The notes beneath the pieces are model-generated. The model worked only from the letters and a program-made list of their open reading frames with translations. It was not told the DNA's origin and did no database searches. A program made the position numbers and the translations under genes. Shown here piece after piece: positions 1-8,239 of a DNA stretch of 64,000 nt. This stretch comes from CAVPDA01 sp963702495 (GTDB lineage: Bacteria; Pseudomonadota; Gammaproteobacteria; Burkholderiales; Rhodocyclaceae), in the NCBI GenBank assembly GCA_963702495.1, contig CAVPDA010000018.1, positions 62,001-126,000 on the forward strand. The letters are read 5' to 3'. Every line of letters begins with the position of its first letter. The stretch's first letter is position 1.

Positions 1-172
1 TGCCCGCGACCAGCCAGCGCAGCGGGTGGCCCGAGGCCATGGCTGGCGCCAGCGCAGGGGCGGGCGGGTTCCCGCCGCCGCCGGCGTGCGGGCGCTGCGG
101 CGTGTCCCGGTGCGGAGCGGATGCTTTGGCTTTGGGCAAGGTGGGATGCCAGCGAGTCGAATCGGGCCCGGC
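1..172. other. window edge, no confident gene
   Basis: No recognisable protein is encoded here. A minus-strand frame could begin at the ATG at 40 and run off the window edge (first residues MASGHPLRWLVAG), which might be the start of a secreted or membrane protein, but about a dozen codons cannot be assigned. The rest is the spacer upstream of that ATG and downstream of the 5'-nucleotidase stop. Confidence 0.25.
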
Positions 173-1406
173 TCAGCCTGCCTTGATGGCTCGAACCTCG
201 GCTGCGCGCTCATCCACCGGGATCAGGGGCAGTTCACCCTTGGTCTTGACCGGCAGCCGGCGCAAGTGATCCATGATCGCCTGCCACTCCTTGATCTCGC
301 GGCCGGCGTTCTTTCCCACGCCCTTGGCGACGCTCGCCACATCCGTCGTGCCGGGCGGCGGCAGCAGGTAGCCGGTGTTCTCGCGCGGCATTTCAAGCGC
401 ATCCACCTTCGACTTCAGGGGCGTGCCGTCCTGCTTCTTGGGCACCAGCGCCAGCTTGCCCTTCGTGTACTTGGGGATGGCCACGATGATCGGGCCGAGC
501 ATCAGCGGGCAGCTCAGGCTGTACAGACGCGCGTCCTTGCCGCTGGTGTCGATCGCCTGGTAGCCGCGGTCGAGATCACCCAGTTCGATGGCCGTCACCA
601 CGTCGAACCTGGGGCGCGTGAGGTCGTAGCGAAAGCGCATGCCTGAAGCGCGTGGGAAGTACTCGCCCGGATGGGCCGCGTTGTCGATGAGCAGGAATTC
701 GAGCAGGTTCTTGAGATCGGGGCCGTTGAAGTAGCCGGTCACGAGCGTGCTGCCGGGGGTCGGATCGACCACGCCGGAGCCCAGCGGCGCCACGGCGAAT
801 ACGTCGTAGACCGTCACCACGCCGGTCTTGCCGCGCAAGATCCCGGCGCGCATCATGCCGTTGGCGGTGAACCCGATGTCGGCCTTGGTGGCCGCGCGAA
901 ACGAGTCGGTGACCAGGTTGGCCAGCAGGGTGCCGGCAGCGATGTCGGTGTAGGTGTTGGGCAGGTCACGCGGGGCGATGGCCAGCGGCTGGTCGATGCT
1001 GTAGCCGCGCGATGCGAACGCGGCTGCGCTGACCGACTTCTTGAGCCGTTCGATGTCCTTGCCGATGGCCCGATCACCGGCGATGCTGTCGTCGATGGGC
1101 AGCAGCCGATACGAGGTGACGGTCAGCTTGTTGCCATCCAGCGGGATCACCAGTTCGCCGAGGTTGTTGCTCTCCTTGCCGGTCTGAACCACCGGCGTGC
1201 GGCCGCCCACGACGATCGCCTCGGTCAGCTCGGTGTGGCTGTGGCCGCTGATCACCACGTCGATGCCCGGCACGTCCTTGGCCAGTTGCACGTCCTCACC
1301 ACCGACATAGCGGCCATCCGGGCCCTTCTCGACGCCGCCGTGGCTGAGCGCGATCACGACATCGACCTTCTCGGTCTCGCGCAGAATCTTCACGTCGTGT
1401 TCGGGG
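173..1406 (-). pseudogene. 5'-truncated 5'-nucleotidase / metallophosphatase
   Basis: This is the C-terminal two thirds of a periplasmic 5'-nucleotidase (UshA/CD73-like), which hydrolyses nucleotides or related phosphoesters. What remains is the end of the metallophosphatase domain, with SHGG and the metal-binding GHSH motif, followed by a full 5'-nucleotidase C-terminal substrate domain. The N-terminal part with the signal peptide and the DxH, GD and GNHD metal motifs is missing. Family-like sequence starts at about 1406 (EHDVKIL); the frame stays open upstream only across the start of the divergent sulfatase and has no homology there. The break therefore lies next to the sulfatase ribosome-binding site and looks like a recombination junction. 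A functional product is unlikely. Confidence 0.8.
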
Positions 1407-1424
1407 TGCCATGGGGGAGGGAAA

Positions 1425-2006
1425 ATGAGGTACAAAGAGGGTTTGGAACGTTCATCCTCGGATATGACCAATATGACTGCGCGAAATGTGGTTCTGGCGA
1501 CACTGGTGGCCAGCGTTCTGACCCTGTCTGGTTGCGGCAGCAAGAAAGACATCTCAACCGTTCCCGCCTCGGCTGAAGAGGCCCGACGTCCCAATGTCCT
1601 GCTCATTGTGGCCGATGACATGGGCTACTCGGACATCAGCGCCTTTGGCGGCGAGATCAGGACTCCGAATCTCGATACGCTTGCGGCGCGCGGCCTCAAA
1701 GCCACGAATTTTTACGTTGCTCCAACCTGCTCGCCGACCCGCTCAATGCTGCTGACGGGAACGGACAATCACGTGGCGGGCCTTGGCAACATGGCCGAAT
1801 TCCTTGGTCCCGGCCAGAAGGGCAAACCCGGATACGAGGGGCACCTGAATGAGCGGGTTGTGAGCGTCGCAAGCGTGCTGCGCGATGCCGGATATCACAC
1901 GTACATGGCTGGCAAGTGGCACCTCGGCGAAGAATCGCCGAACCGGCCTGCGGACCGCGGATTCGAGCGCGACTTCGCGCTGATGCAGGGCGGTGGCAGC
2001 AATTGG
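1425..2006 (+). pseudogene. arylsulfatase lipoprotein, 5' part (split by intron)
   Basis: This is the N-terminal 194 codons of a sulfatase, which cleaves sulfate esters in the periplasm. A signal peptide ends in a lipobox (TLSGCGS), followed by the metal-binding start of the sulfatase domain (NVLLIVADDMGYSD) and the C-x-P-x-R signature CSPTR, whose Cys is converted to formylglycine in this family. ATG 1425 follows a GGGAGG-like site; ATG 1464 is an alternative giving a more usual signal peptide. The frame reaches ...GGGSNW at 2006 and is then interrupted by an inserted group II intron. Joining 2006 to 3995 restores the frame exactly. With the intron in place only a truncated protein can be made. 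Confidence 0.85.
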
Positions 2007-2120
2007 GTAGAGTCGGAATGTGGCGCGGTGGCCATAGGTCTGGCATATCCGTTGCCGCCTCTTTCGTCGGGCGGTGCCTCACTAGCCTGACCATAGCTCC
2101 GTTTCCACATCCCGCTCGTC

Positions 2121-2153
2121 GAACCGAACGGGCGCTATTAACGCATTCGGCTC
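2121..2153 (-). ncRNA. group II intron domain V
   Basis: On the minus strand the segment begins GAGCCGAATGCG and ends CGTTCGGTTC, forming the conserved domain V hairpin with the AGC catalytic triad near its 5' side. It lies directly after the maturase stop, which is the usual position. From here to the intron 3' end there are 114 bases, much more than an ordinary domain VI. A 9-bp pairing (GGGATGTGG with CCACATTCC, one G-U) encloses that segment, suggesting one enlarged domain VI. Confidence 0.8.
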
Positions 2154-2165
2154 TCGGACAAGCAC

Positions 2166-3599
2166 TCATGCTTTCGCCCACGGAAGGTTGCGGGTTCGCT
2201 TGGGCAAATCGACCAGTCCCAACTGCTCATACAGGTACTGGTTGGGGTAGCGTGTCGTCCCCGTGCTTCGAACCTTGTTCTTGCTGCACAACCACCGACG
2301 GAGCCGTTTCGTGACGTGGTCATTGATCGTCCGATACGCCGGGCTGACCGGGCCTAAACAAAAGTAGTTGGCCCAGCCCACCAGCTTGCGATTCAGTCGC
2401 CCCACGACATCCTCGGCGTTCAGCAACAGCCTGCTGCGGTCGGTCTCCCGGCTGATATTCTCCACCATCCGCCGGATGCTCTTCTTCGAGGGCCGGGTCC
2501 CCAGATAGGCGCGCCCGGTCTGTCTTGAATAGCAGCGTCCGAAGGTGTAGCCGAGAAAGTCAAACCGCTCCTGCGGTATCCGGCACAGGTGGGTCTTCTC
2601 GTCATTGACCGTCAGTTTCAGCCGCCCCATCATCTCCCGCATCGCCTCCATGGCCTGTCCGGCCGAGCCTTTGCAGCAGATGACGAAGTCGTCCGCGTAA
2701 TTGACGATCTGTGCCGACCACCTGTGCTGCATCCCCAGTTGCTTCCACCCCAGTATGAAGCGCCGCATGTACAGATTGGATAATAGCGGTGAGATGGGAG
2801 AACCCTGAGGGGTGCCGCGCTTGCTGTCCCGGTTCGGGGTCGTCCGTTTCCGATTGCCCTTGCCGTCATCTTCCTCGACCGGGGCCTCCAGCCACATCTT
2901 GATGAGGTGCAGAACGTGCCGATCAACCACCCGGCGCGCCACACTCTTCATCAGTTCGGCATGCGGAATACTGTCGTAGTACCCGGACAGATCCGCATCC
3001 ACGACTTCGGTGTGCCCCGTGTTCAGCAAGCGATGGACCGCTCGAATTGCATCATGCGCCCCCCGGTCCCGCCGATACGCATACTGCTCAGGCTGCATAT
3101 CGGCTTCAAAGATGGGATCGAGCACCAGCATCGCTGCCGTCTGAACCACCCGATCCGCGATCCGAGGTATACCGAGCGGACGCATCTTGCTGCTGCCCGG
3201 CTTGGCGATCCAGACCCGCCGCACCGCTTCCGGTCGGTAGTCCTTGCGCTTGAGCCGTTCCGCCAGTTCCCCGAGCCAGCGCCCCTCCCCGTACGCCTCG
3301 ATGTCGTCGAATTCCTGGCCGTCCACCCCCGCCGCCCCCTTGTTGGCCTTGCAGCAGCGATAGGCAAATTCCAGCACGTCACCTCGATACACCTTGTCGT
3401 ACAGAAGATAGAACCGGTACCCGGGTTCTTCCTTCGCTTTTGCATGTAACACCGTCTGTAGTTTCTGAACACTACCCGGAGTTGTCAGGTTTCCCAATCT
3501 CCCGTCCCTCGCCACTTCTTGCGTCTGTCTTGAACTGAGGCTCCTTCCCTCCACCGGCATTACACCGGCTTCATCGGATACTACGGGCCTCTCCGCCAC
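2166..3599 (-). CDS. ltrA: group II intron reverse transcriptase/maturase
   Basis: A 477-residue intron-encoded protein that helps its intron fold and copies it into new DNA sites. The reverse transcriptase domain covers roughly residues 85-360, with the QGSPISPLLSN block and the catalytic YADD motif (NYADDFVICCKG). The maturase/X domain follows (residues about 380-450, GWANYF). The protein ends at LPWAKA with no HNH endonuclease domain, as in many bacterial introns that use replication forks or single-stranded targets. All RT motifs look intact, so the element may still be mobile. It sits inside the intron and antisense to the sulfatase. Confidence 0.93.
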   Translation of the reverse strand: MAERPVVSDEAGVMPVEGRSLSSRQTQEVARDGRLGNLTTPGSVQKLQTVLHAKAKEEPGYRFYLLYDKVYRGDVLEFAYRCCKANKGAAGVDGQEFDDIEAYGEGRWLGELAERLKRKDYRPEAVRRVWIAKPGSSKMRPLGIPRIADRVVQTAAMLVLDPIFEADMQPEQYAYRRDRGAHDAIRAVHRLLNTGHTEVVDADLSGYYDSIPHAELMKSVARRVVDRHVLHLIKMWLEAPVEEDDGKGNRKRTTPNRDSKRGTPQGSPISPLLSNLYMRRFILGWKQLGMQHRWSAQIVNYADDFVICCKGSAGQAMEAMREMMGRLKLTVNDEKTHLCRIPQERFDFLGYTFGRCYSRQTGRAYLGTRPSKKSIRRMVENISRETDRSRLLLNAEDVVGRLNRKLVGWANYFCLGPVSPAYRTINDHVTKRLRRWLCSKNKVRSTGTTRYPNQYLYEQLGLVDLPKRTRNLPWAKA

Positions 3600-3994
3600 C
3601 CCACCGCGCCCGGCCTGTCCCTCACGGGATTCCGGTTGGTCTCACGCTCGACCACGCGATGGGGCTTCCCGTGTTGCGCCTGTCTCCCTCTTTCATGCAT
3701 GCCATCGCCACTACCCCGGCGGAATCACAGGGTGCCCTCTTCGCTCTCTTCCCCTGCAATGTCAGCCTTCCCTGTGTTTGAGCCAGGTCGGCTTCCGCAA
3801 CACCCATTTCGAGGCCTGCTCAGCGTTCACTCACGTTACGGCCTGCATGCTCGCGGAGTCCCTACAGGACCCTTTACACCAGAGGCTTCAACTGCTTCGT
3901 TACCTCCACAATTGCTCCAGTTGCTACCGGCCGAAGCGAAAGTTGCCGGGCGGGATTCGCACCCGCTGAGAAACAGCGCCTTATCACGGCGCAC

Positions 3995-5167
3995 TCAGAC
4001 ATGGGTTATCCGGATCCGGCGCATCCGCGCCTGACGTATACGCGCAATGGCCAGTTGATCGACAAACTGCCGGATGATCATTTTTCATCGGCTGCGTTCA
4101 GCGACTTCATCATCCAGTCAGTGGACGAGCAGAAAGGCGATGGCAAGCCGTTTTTCGCTTATCTGTCCTTCCAGGCCGTGCACAGCCCGTTTGCCGTGCC
4201 GGACGACTGGCTGGACCGGTACAAGGGCCAATACGACAAGGGCTACGACGTGCTGCGCGCTGAACGGCTCGCGCGCATGAAAGACATGGGCCTCGTCGGC
4301 AAGGATGCCACGGGATTTCCGCGGCTGCCGACGATCCCTGCCTGGGACACGCTCACGCCGGAACAGCGCCAGGTCTCGGCGCGGAAAATGGAAGTGTATG
4401 CCGCGATGCTCTCCAACATGGACCATCACATCGGCCGCGTGCTCGATCACCTGCGCGCCAATGGCCAGCTGGACAACACGCTCGTGATCTTCATTTCCGA
4501 CAATGGCGCCGAGCCGCAGGCACTGCTCGAATTGGCGGCAAAGTTCCCCGGGTTCAAGACCTGGCTGGAAAAGAACTGGGACGCCAGGCCGGAAAGCTGC
4601 GGGCGCAAATTGTCGATCTGCGATTACGGCGCGGCCTGGGCGCAAGTTGGCTCGGTGCCATTTCGCGCGTTCAAGCATCAGGTGGCCGAGGGTGGCATCC
4701 GCCTGCCGCTGATTGTCGCGGGGCCCGGCGTCAAGCATCAGGGTGATGTCAGCGACGCCGTGCTGCACGTAACGGACATCATGCCGACCCTGCTGAAGGT
4801 GGCCGGCGCCACCCATCCGTCGCAGCAGGCGGGTAGCACGCTCGCGCCGATCACCGGAAAGTCATGGGTGCCGTTGCTGGGTGGTGATGTCAAGGCGGTA
4901 CGTACGGAGCAGGACTGGATCGGCTGGGAATTGTTTGGCAATCGTGCTGTGCGCCAGGGGGACTGGAAGCTGCTGTACTTGCTGAAGGCCGCGGGCGGCC
5001 CGGGTGAATGGCAGCTGTTCAATCTGCGCAATGATCCGGCGGAACTACGCGACCTGTCGAAAGAGCAGCCGGAGCGCGTCAAGGCCATGCTCGCGCTGTG
5101 GGATGAGTACGTGAAAACCAACGGCGTGATTCTCACCGGCGATGGCCCGTTTGCCAGCGGTAAATAG
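3995..5167 (+). pseudogene. arylsulfatase, 3' part (split by intron)
   Basis: This is the remaining 390 codons of the sulfatase begun at 1425; together they make about 584 residues, normal for the family. Reading resumes as SDMGYPDPAHPRLTY. The segment keeps the second metal-site region (VIFISDNGAEP), the GIRLPLIVAGPGV block and the C-terminal subdomain. An internal ATG at 4001 could start translation, but the product would lack the catalytic formylglycine. A short inverted repeat (CCACG-TCAG-CGTGG) lies about 45 bases after the stop. Confidence 0.85.
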
Positions 5168-5233
5168 CTGAGTCCGGAACCCGCGACCTGCGAGCCTGCT
5201 GCCGCCCCGACCACGTCAGCGTGGGGTGGCTAA

Positions 5234-5764
5234 CGGCGAATAGAACGCTGCACGCCCTGCGTTGAAATAAAGCCTATCCTCCTCGCCGGTCTCACCGAGG
5301 GCCAGCGCCCATTCGCCACCGTCCTGGGGTGCAGCGATTCGCGGGTCCCGCCGGAGATCATCTTCGAAGCCGGATTCGGCGACCTGTTCATGATTCGCGT
5401 GGCCGGCAACGTGATCTCGCCCGAAGTCATGGGCAGCATCCAGTACGCCGGCACGCACCTCGGGACGCGCTTGATCATGGTGCTCGGACATGAAGGCTGC
5501 GGCGCCGTGCAGGCCGCGCTTGCGGCGAAGTTCCAGGGCGCACAGGAGCGCTCGCGCATCGAGCTGTTGCTTCAGGTCATTCTCCCGGGGCTGGACGCGG
5601 TGGAACCGCAGCAGCTCACCAGCGCGGTCGAGGCCAACGTCCGCTGGTCCATGCATCAGCTGCTGCAGACGCCCGAAGGCAGCGCGGCTGTCGCCGACGG
5701 TCGCATCAGGCTGGTCGGGGCTGTGTGCGATCTGGCGACGGGGCGCGTGCGGCTGCTGGCCTGA
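5234..5764 (+). pseudogene. 5'-truncated beta-carbonic anhydrase
   Basis: This is most of a beta-class carbonic anhydrase (CO2 + H2O to bicarbonate). The zinc site is present: CSDSR (Cys and Asp-Arg dyad), then HEGCGAV with the second zinc ligands, plus the conserved RVAGN. Homology starts near 5273 (PILLAGL); the N-terminal helices, usually several dozen residues, and a normal start are missing, since the frame upstream is unrelated and closes at a TAA at 5231-5233. The only in-frame ATG (5390) lies after CSDSR. With the truncated 5'-nucleotidase this gives two genes cut on either side of the sulfatase insert. The stop overlaps the start of the next insertion element. Confidence 0.8.
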
Positions 5765-7432
5765 GAAGCTGTGAAAAAATGTCCGTCTGCTACGGCCCAA
5801 GACCGGAGTGGCCCTGCTATGATGCTAAGGTCATGTTTTCTGATCGCGCTGACCATGGATCCACGCCACGACCTGTTTGCTGACGGAAACGAAACATCGG
5901 GCAGCGCATTGCCGATACAGAAGGCCAGGCCGGTCGGGATAGCGCGGGTGCAAAAGCCCAACCGCAAGCAACTGGAACTACGCCCCAGCGACCTGGAGTC
6001 GCTGCTGCCGCAAGGGCACCGGGCGCGGATTGTCTGGGGCTATGTCGAACGTCAGGACCTGACGGGCCTGTATGCGGGCATCAAAGCCGTCGAAGGTGGC
6101 GTCGGGCGTAGCGCGATTGCCCCGGAGATTCTGTTCGCGCTGTGGCTGTACGCCACGCTCGAAGGCATCGGCAGCGCCCGTGCGATCACGCGACTGACTC
6201 AGGAACACGACGCCTACCGCTGGATTTGTGGCGGCGTCCAGGTTAACTATCACACCGTCGCCGACTTCCGCAGCCAGCAAGGCGACGTGCTGGACGATCT
6301 GCTGACCGACAACCTGGCCAGCCTGATGGCGGTTGGTGTGGTCAAACTCAAGGCTGGGGCTCAAGACGGCGTGCGCGTGCGTGCCAGCGCCGCAGCCGCC
6401 TCGTTCCGCCGGGAGGAGAAACTCGAGAGTCTCTTGGCCACCGCCCGCGAGCGAGTCGCGGCCCTCAAGAAGCAAGTCGATGACGAACCTGGTGCCGAGT
6501 CTCGGCGCCAGGCGGCGGCCCAAGCGCGCGCCGCAGTGGCCCGGGAAGCCCGCATCGAAGCCGCCCTGGCGCGCTTGCCGGAACTGGCCGACATCAAGCA
6601 GCGGCAAGGCAAGAAGCCTGAAGAAGCACGCGCCTCGACCACCGACGCCGAAGCGACGGTGATGAAGATGGGCGATGGCGGATTCCGGCCAGCCTACAAC
6701 ATCGAATTTTGCAGCGACACCGAAAGTCAGGTCATTGTCGGCGTCGATGTCGTCACCACCGGCAGTGACATGGGGCAGATGGCCCCGATGGTGAAGCAGG
6801 TCGTGGAGCGCTGCGGACAGGCGCCGGACGACTGGCTGGTGGATGGCGGGTTTCCGGCACACGACCAGATTGATGCCGTCGCCTCACAGACGCGGGTGAT
6901 TGCCCCGGTGCCCAAGCCGAAAGCCAAGACGAAGGACGCCACGGCACCAACCAACGCGCCGGACGATGTTCAAGCGACGCCCGAAGCGCCCGTCGATGCG
7001 CACCAGCGCAAGCCAGGAGACAGCCCTGCGGTGGGAGACTGGCGGGAGCGGATGGCTACCGATGAGTCCAAGGAACTTTACAAGCAGCGCGCGGCCACGG
7101 CCGAATGCGTCAATGCCCAGGCCAGGAACCGTGGCCTGGTGCTGTTGCCGGTGCGTGGGTTGAAGAAAGTGAAGGCGGTGGCGCTGCTGTTTGTCTTGGC
7201 GCACAACCTGATGCGCATGGTGCGACTGGCACCCGAGTTGATCGGCATAGGGACAGGCACGTCCGGAATTCCAGAAATGGCTGGCTGAAGGCAGAAAATG
7301 CTCGGAAATCGTCGAATAGACACTCGATAGCGAGCAAAGTGATGCGAATTACATATTCTATCCCGTGGCTGGGTGAATAATCCCGACGCGCCCATGGCGC
7401 CTGCGGGAATTGAAAAATTCACAGGCTCTGAG
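5761..7432 (+). mobile_element. IS1182-type insertion sequence
   Basis: A transposase gene framed by imperfect terminal inverted repeats: left CTGAGAAGCTGTGAA at 5761-5775 and right (reverse complement) CTCAGAGCCTGTGAA at 7418-7432, 12 of 15 matching. The length, about 1.67 kb, suits the IS1182 group of the IS5/IS1182 superfamily. Exact ends and a target duplication could not be fixed by eye. The left end abuts the carbonic anhydrase stop and the right end lies 64 bases before the DUF3047 start. Confidence 0.65.
5855..7288 (+). CDS. IS1182 family transposase
   Basis: A DDE transposase of about 477 residues from ATG 5855; in-frame starts also exist upstream at 5771 and 5819/5822. The N-terminal DUF772-like helical domain (SAIAPEILFALWLYATLEG) is followed by the first acidic residue in DGVRVRASA, a charged coiled insert, the second in WLVDGGF and the third in AECVNAQARNRGL, in the spacing expected for IS1182. 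No frameshift or stop interrupts it, so the element may be active, unlike the other IS remnants nearby. Confidence 0.85.
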   Translation: MDPRHDLFADGNETSGSALPIQKARPVGIARVQKPNRKQLELRPSDLESLLPQGHRARIVWGYVERQDLTGLYAGIKAVEGGVGRSAIAPEILFALWLYATLEGIGSARAITRLTQEHDAYRWICGGVQVNYHTVADFRSQQGDVLDDLLTDNLASLMAVGVVKLKAGAQDGVRVRASAAAASFRREEKLESLLATARERVAALKKQVDDEPGAESRRQAAAQARAAVAREARIEAALARLPELADIKQRQGKKPEEARASTTDAEATVMKMGDGGFRPAYNIEFCSDTESQVIVGVDVVTTGSDMGQMAPMVKQVVERCGQAPDDWLVDGGFPAHDQIDAVASQTRVIAPVPKPKAKTKDATAPTNAPDDVQATPEAPVDAHQRKPGDSPAVGDWRERMATDESKELYKQRAATAECVNAQARNRGLVLLPVRGLKKVKAVALLFVLAHNLMRMVRLAPELIGIGTGTSGIPEMAG

Positions 7433-7496
7433 TGTTTGCGCGCCAAGCGCAGGGGCATACTTGCCATTCGAAAGACCACCGGAAGCCACTGCCACC

Positions 7497-8237
7497 ATGT
7501 CAACGCTACAAGACGTCCTCGTGTTCTGCCTGCTCGCCGTCACCGCTTCTGCCAGCGGCCTTGCAAGCGCCGCCGCAGTGCCCTGCGAGGCGCGCAATTT
7601 CGGTTTCGACGTGAAGGAGGCGGGCTGGAAGCACCAGCCGCTGTCCAAGCTCAAGCGCGACACCAAGTACGCGGTGGTGAAGGAAGGCGACCGCAGCGGC
7701 GTGCTGCGCGCCAGCGCCGACGGTTCGGCCTCGCTCTACGTCGCGCCGCTGAAGTCGGCGATGAGCACGCCGATGACGCTGAGCTGGGAGTGGAAGACCG
7801 ACGCGCTGGTGCCCGGCGCCGACAACCGTGACAAGTCGCTCGAGGATGCGCCGCTGCGCGTGCTCGTTGCCTTCGACGGTGACGTGAACAAGCTGACCGC
7901 GGAGGAGCAGTCGCGCTTCAAGCGCGCGAAGAACCTCTCCGGCCGGCAGCCGCCCTACGCCGTGCTGATGTACATCTGGACCGACCAGGTCGCGGTGGGC
8001 ACGGTGATCCCTTCGGCCCACACCAGCCAGGTGAAAATGCTGGCCATCGCTTCGGGATCCGCCGGCCTGGGCAACTGGCAGGCCGTGAAGCGCAACCTGG
8101 TCGAGGATTACAAGCTGGCGTACGGCGCCGAGCCCGGCCCGGTGCTGGGCGTGGCCGTGATGACCGACACCGACAACACCGGCAAGAAGGCGGTCGGCGA
8201 GTACTCGGGCATCCGCATCTCCTGCGGCGGCGGCTGA
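7497..8237 (+). CDS. DUF3047 domain protein, exported
   Basis: A protein of about 246 residues with a signal peptide (LLAVTASASGLASAAA) and a DUF3047 domain (SWEWKTDALVPGADNRDK, then APLRVLVAFDGD). The biochemical role of DUF3047 is unknown. ATG 7497 is chosen because it places the hydrophobic signal at the N-terminus; an upstream in-frame ATG at 7410 lies inside the IS right end. The stop is 2 bases before the phospholipase D-like gene, so the two are likely one operon. The IS just upstream may have replaced the native promoter. Confidence 0.8.
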   Translation: MSTLQDVLVFCLLAVTASASGLASAAAVPCEARNFGFDVKEAGWKHQPLSKLKRDTKYAVVKEGDRSGVLRASADGSASLYVAPLKSAMSTPMTLSWEWKTDALVPGADNRDKSLEDAPLRVLVAFDGDVNKLTAEEQSRFKRAKNLSGRQPPYAVLMYIWTDQVAVGTVIPSAHTSQVKMLAIASGSAGLGNWQAVKRNLVEDYKLAYGAEPGPVLGVAVMTDTDNTGKKAVGEYSGIRISCGGG

Positions 8238-8239
8238 TC

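Larger units (their letters stand above)
2007..3994 (-). mobile_element. group II intron inserted antisense in the sulfatase gene
   Basis: A complete-looking bacterial group II intron on the minus strand. Its 5' end is at 3994 (GTGCGCC, matching the GUGYG consensus) and its 3' end at 2007 (...CTCTAC). Both ends are fixed independently because removing 2007-3994 rejoins the sulfatase frame as GGGSNW-SDMGYPD. The 5' RNA domains occupy about 3600-3994, the maturase gene lies in domain IV, and domain V follows 12 bases after its stop. No target duplication is seen, as expected for retrohoming. Because the intron is transcribed opposite to the sulfatase, it cannot splice out of the sulfatase mRNA, so the insertion is a true knockout. 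Confidence 0.9.
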
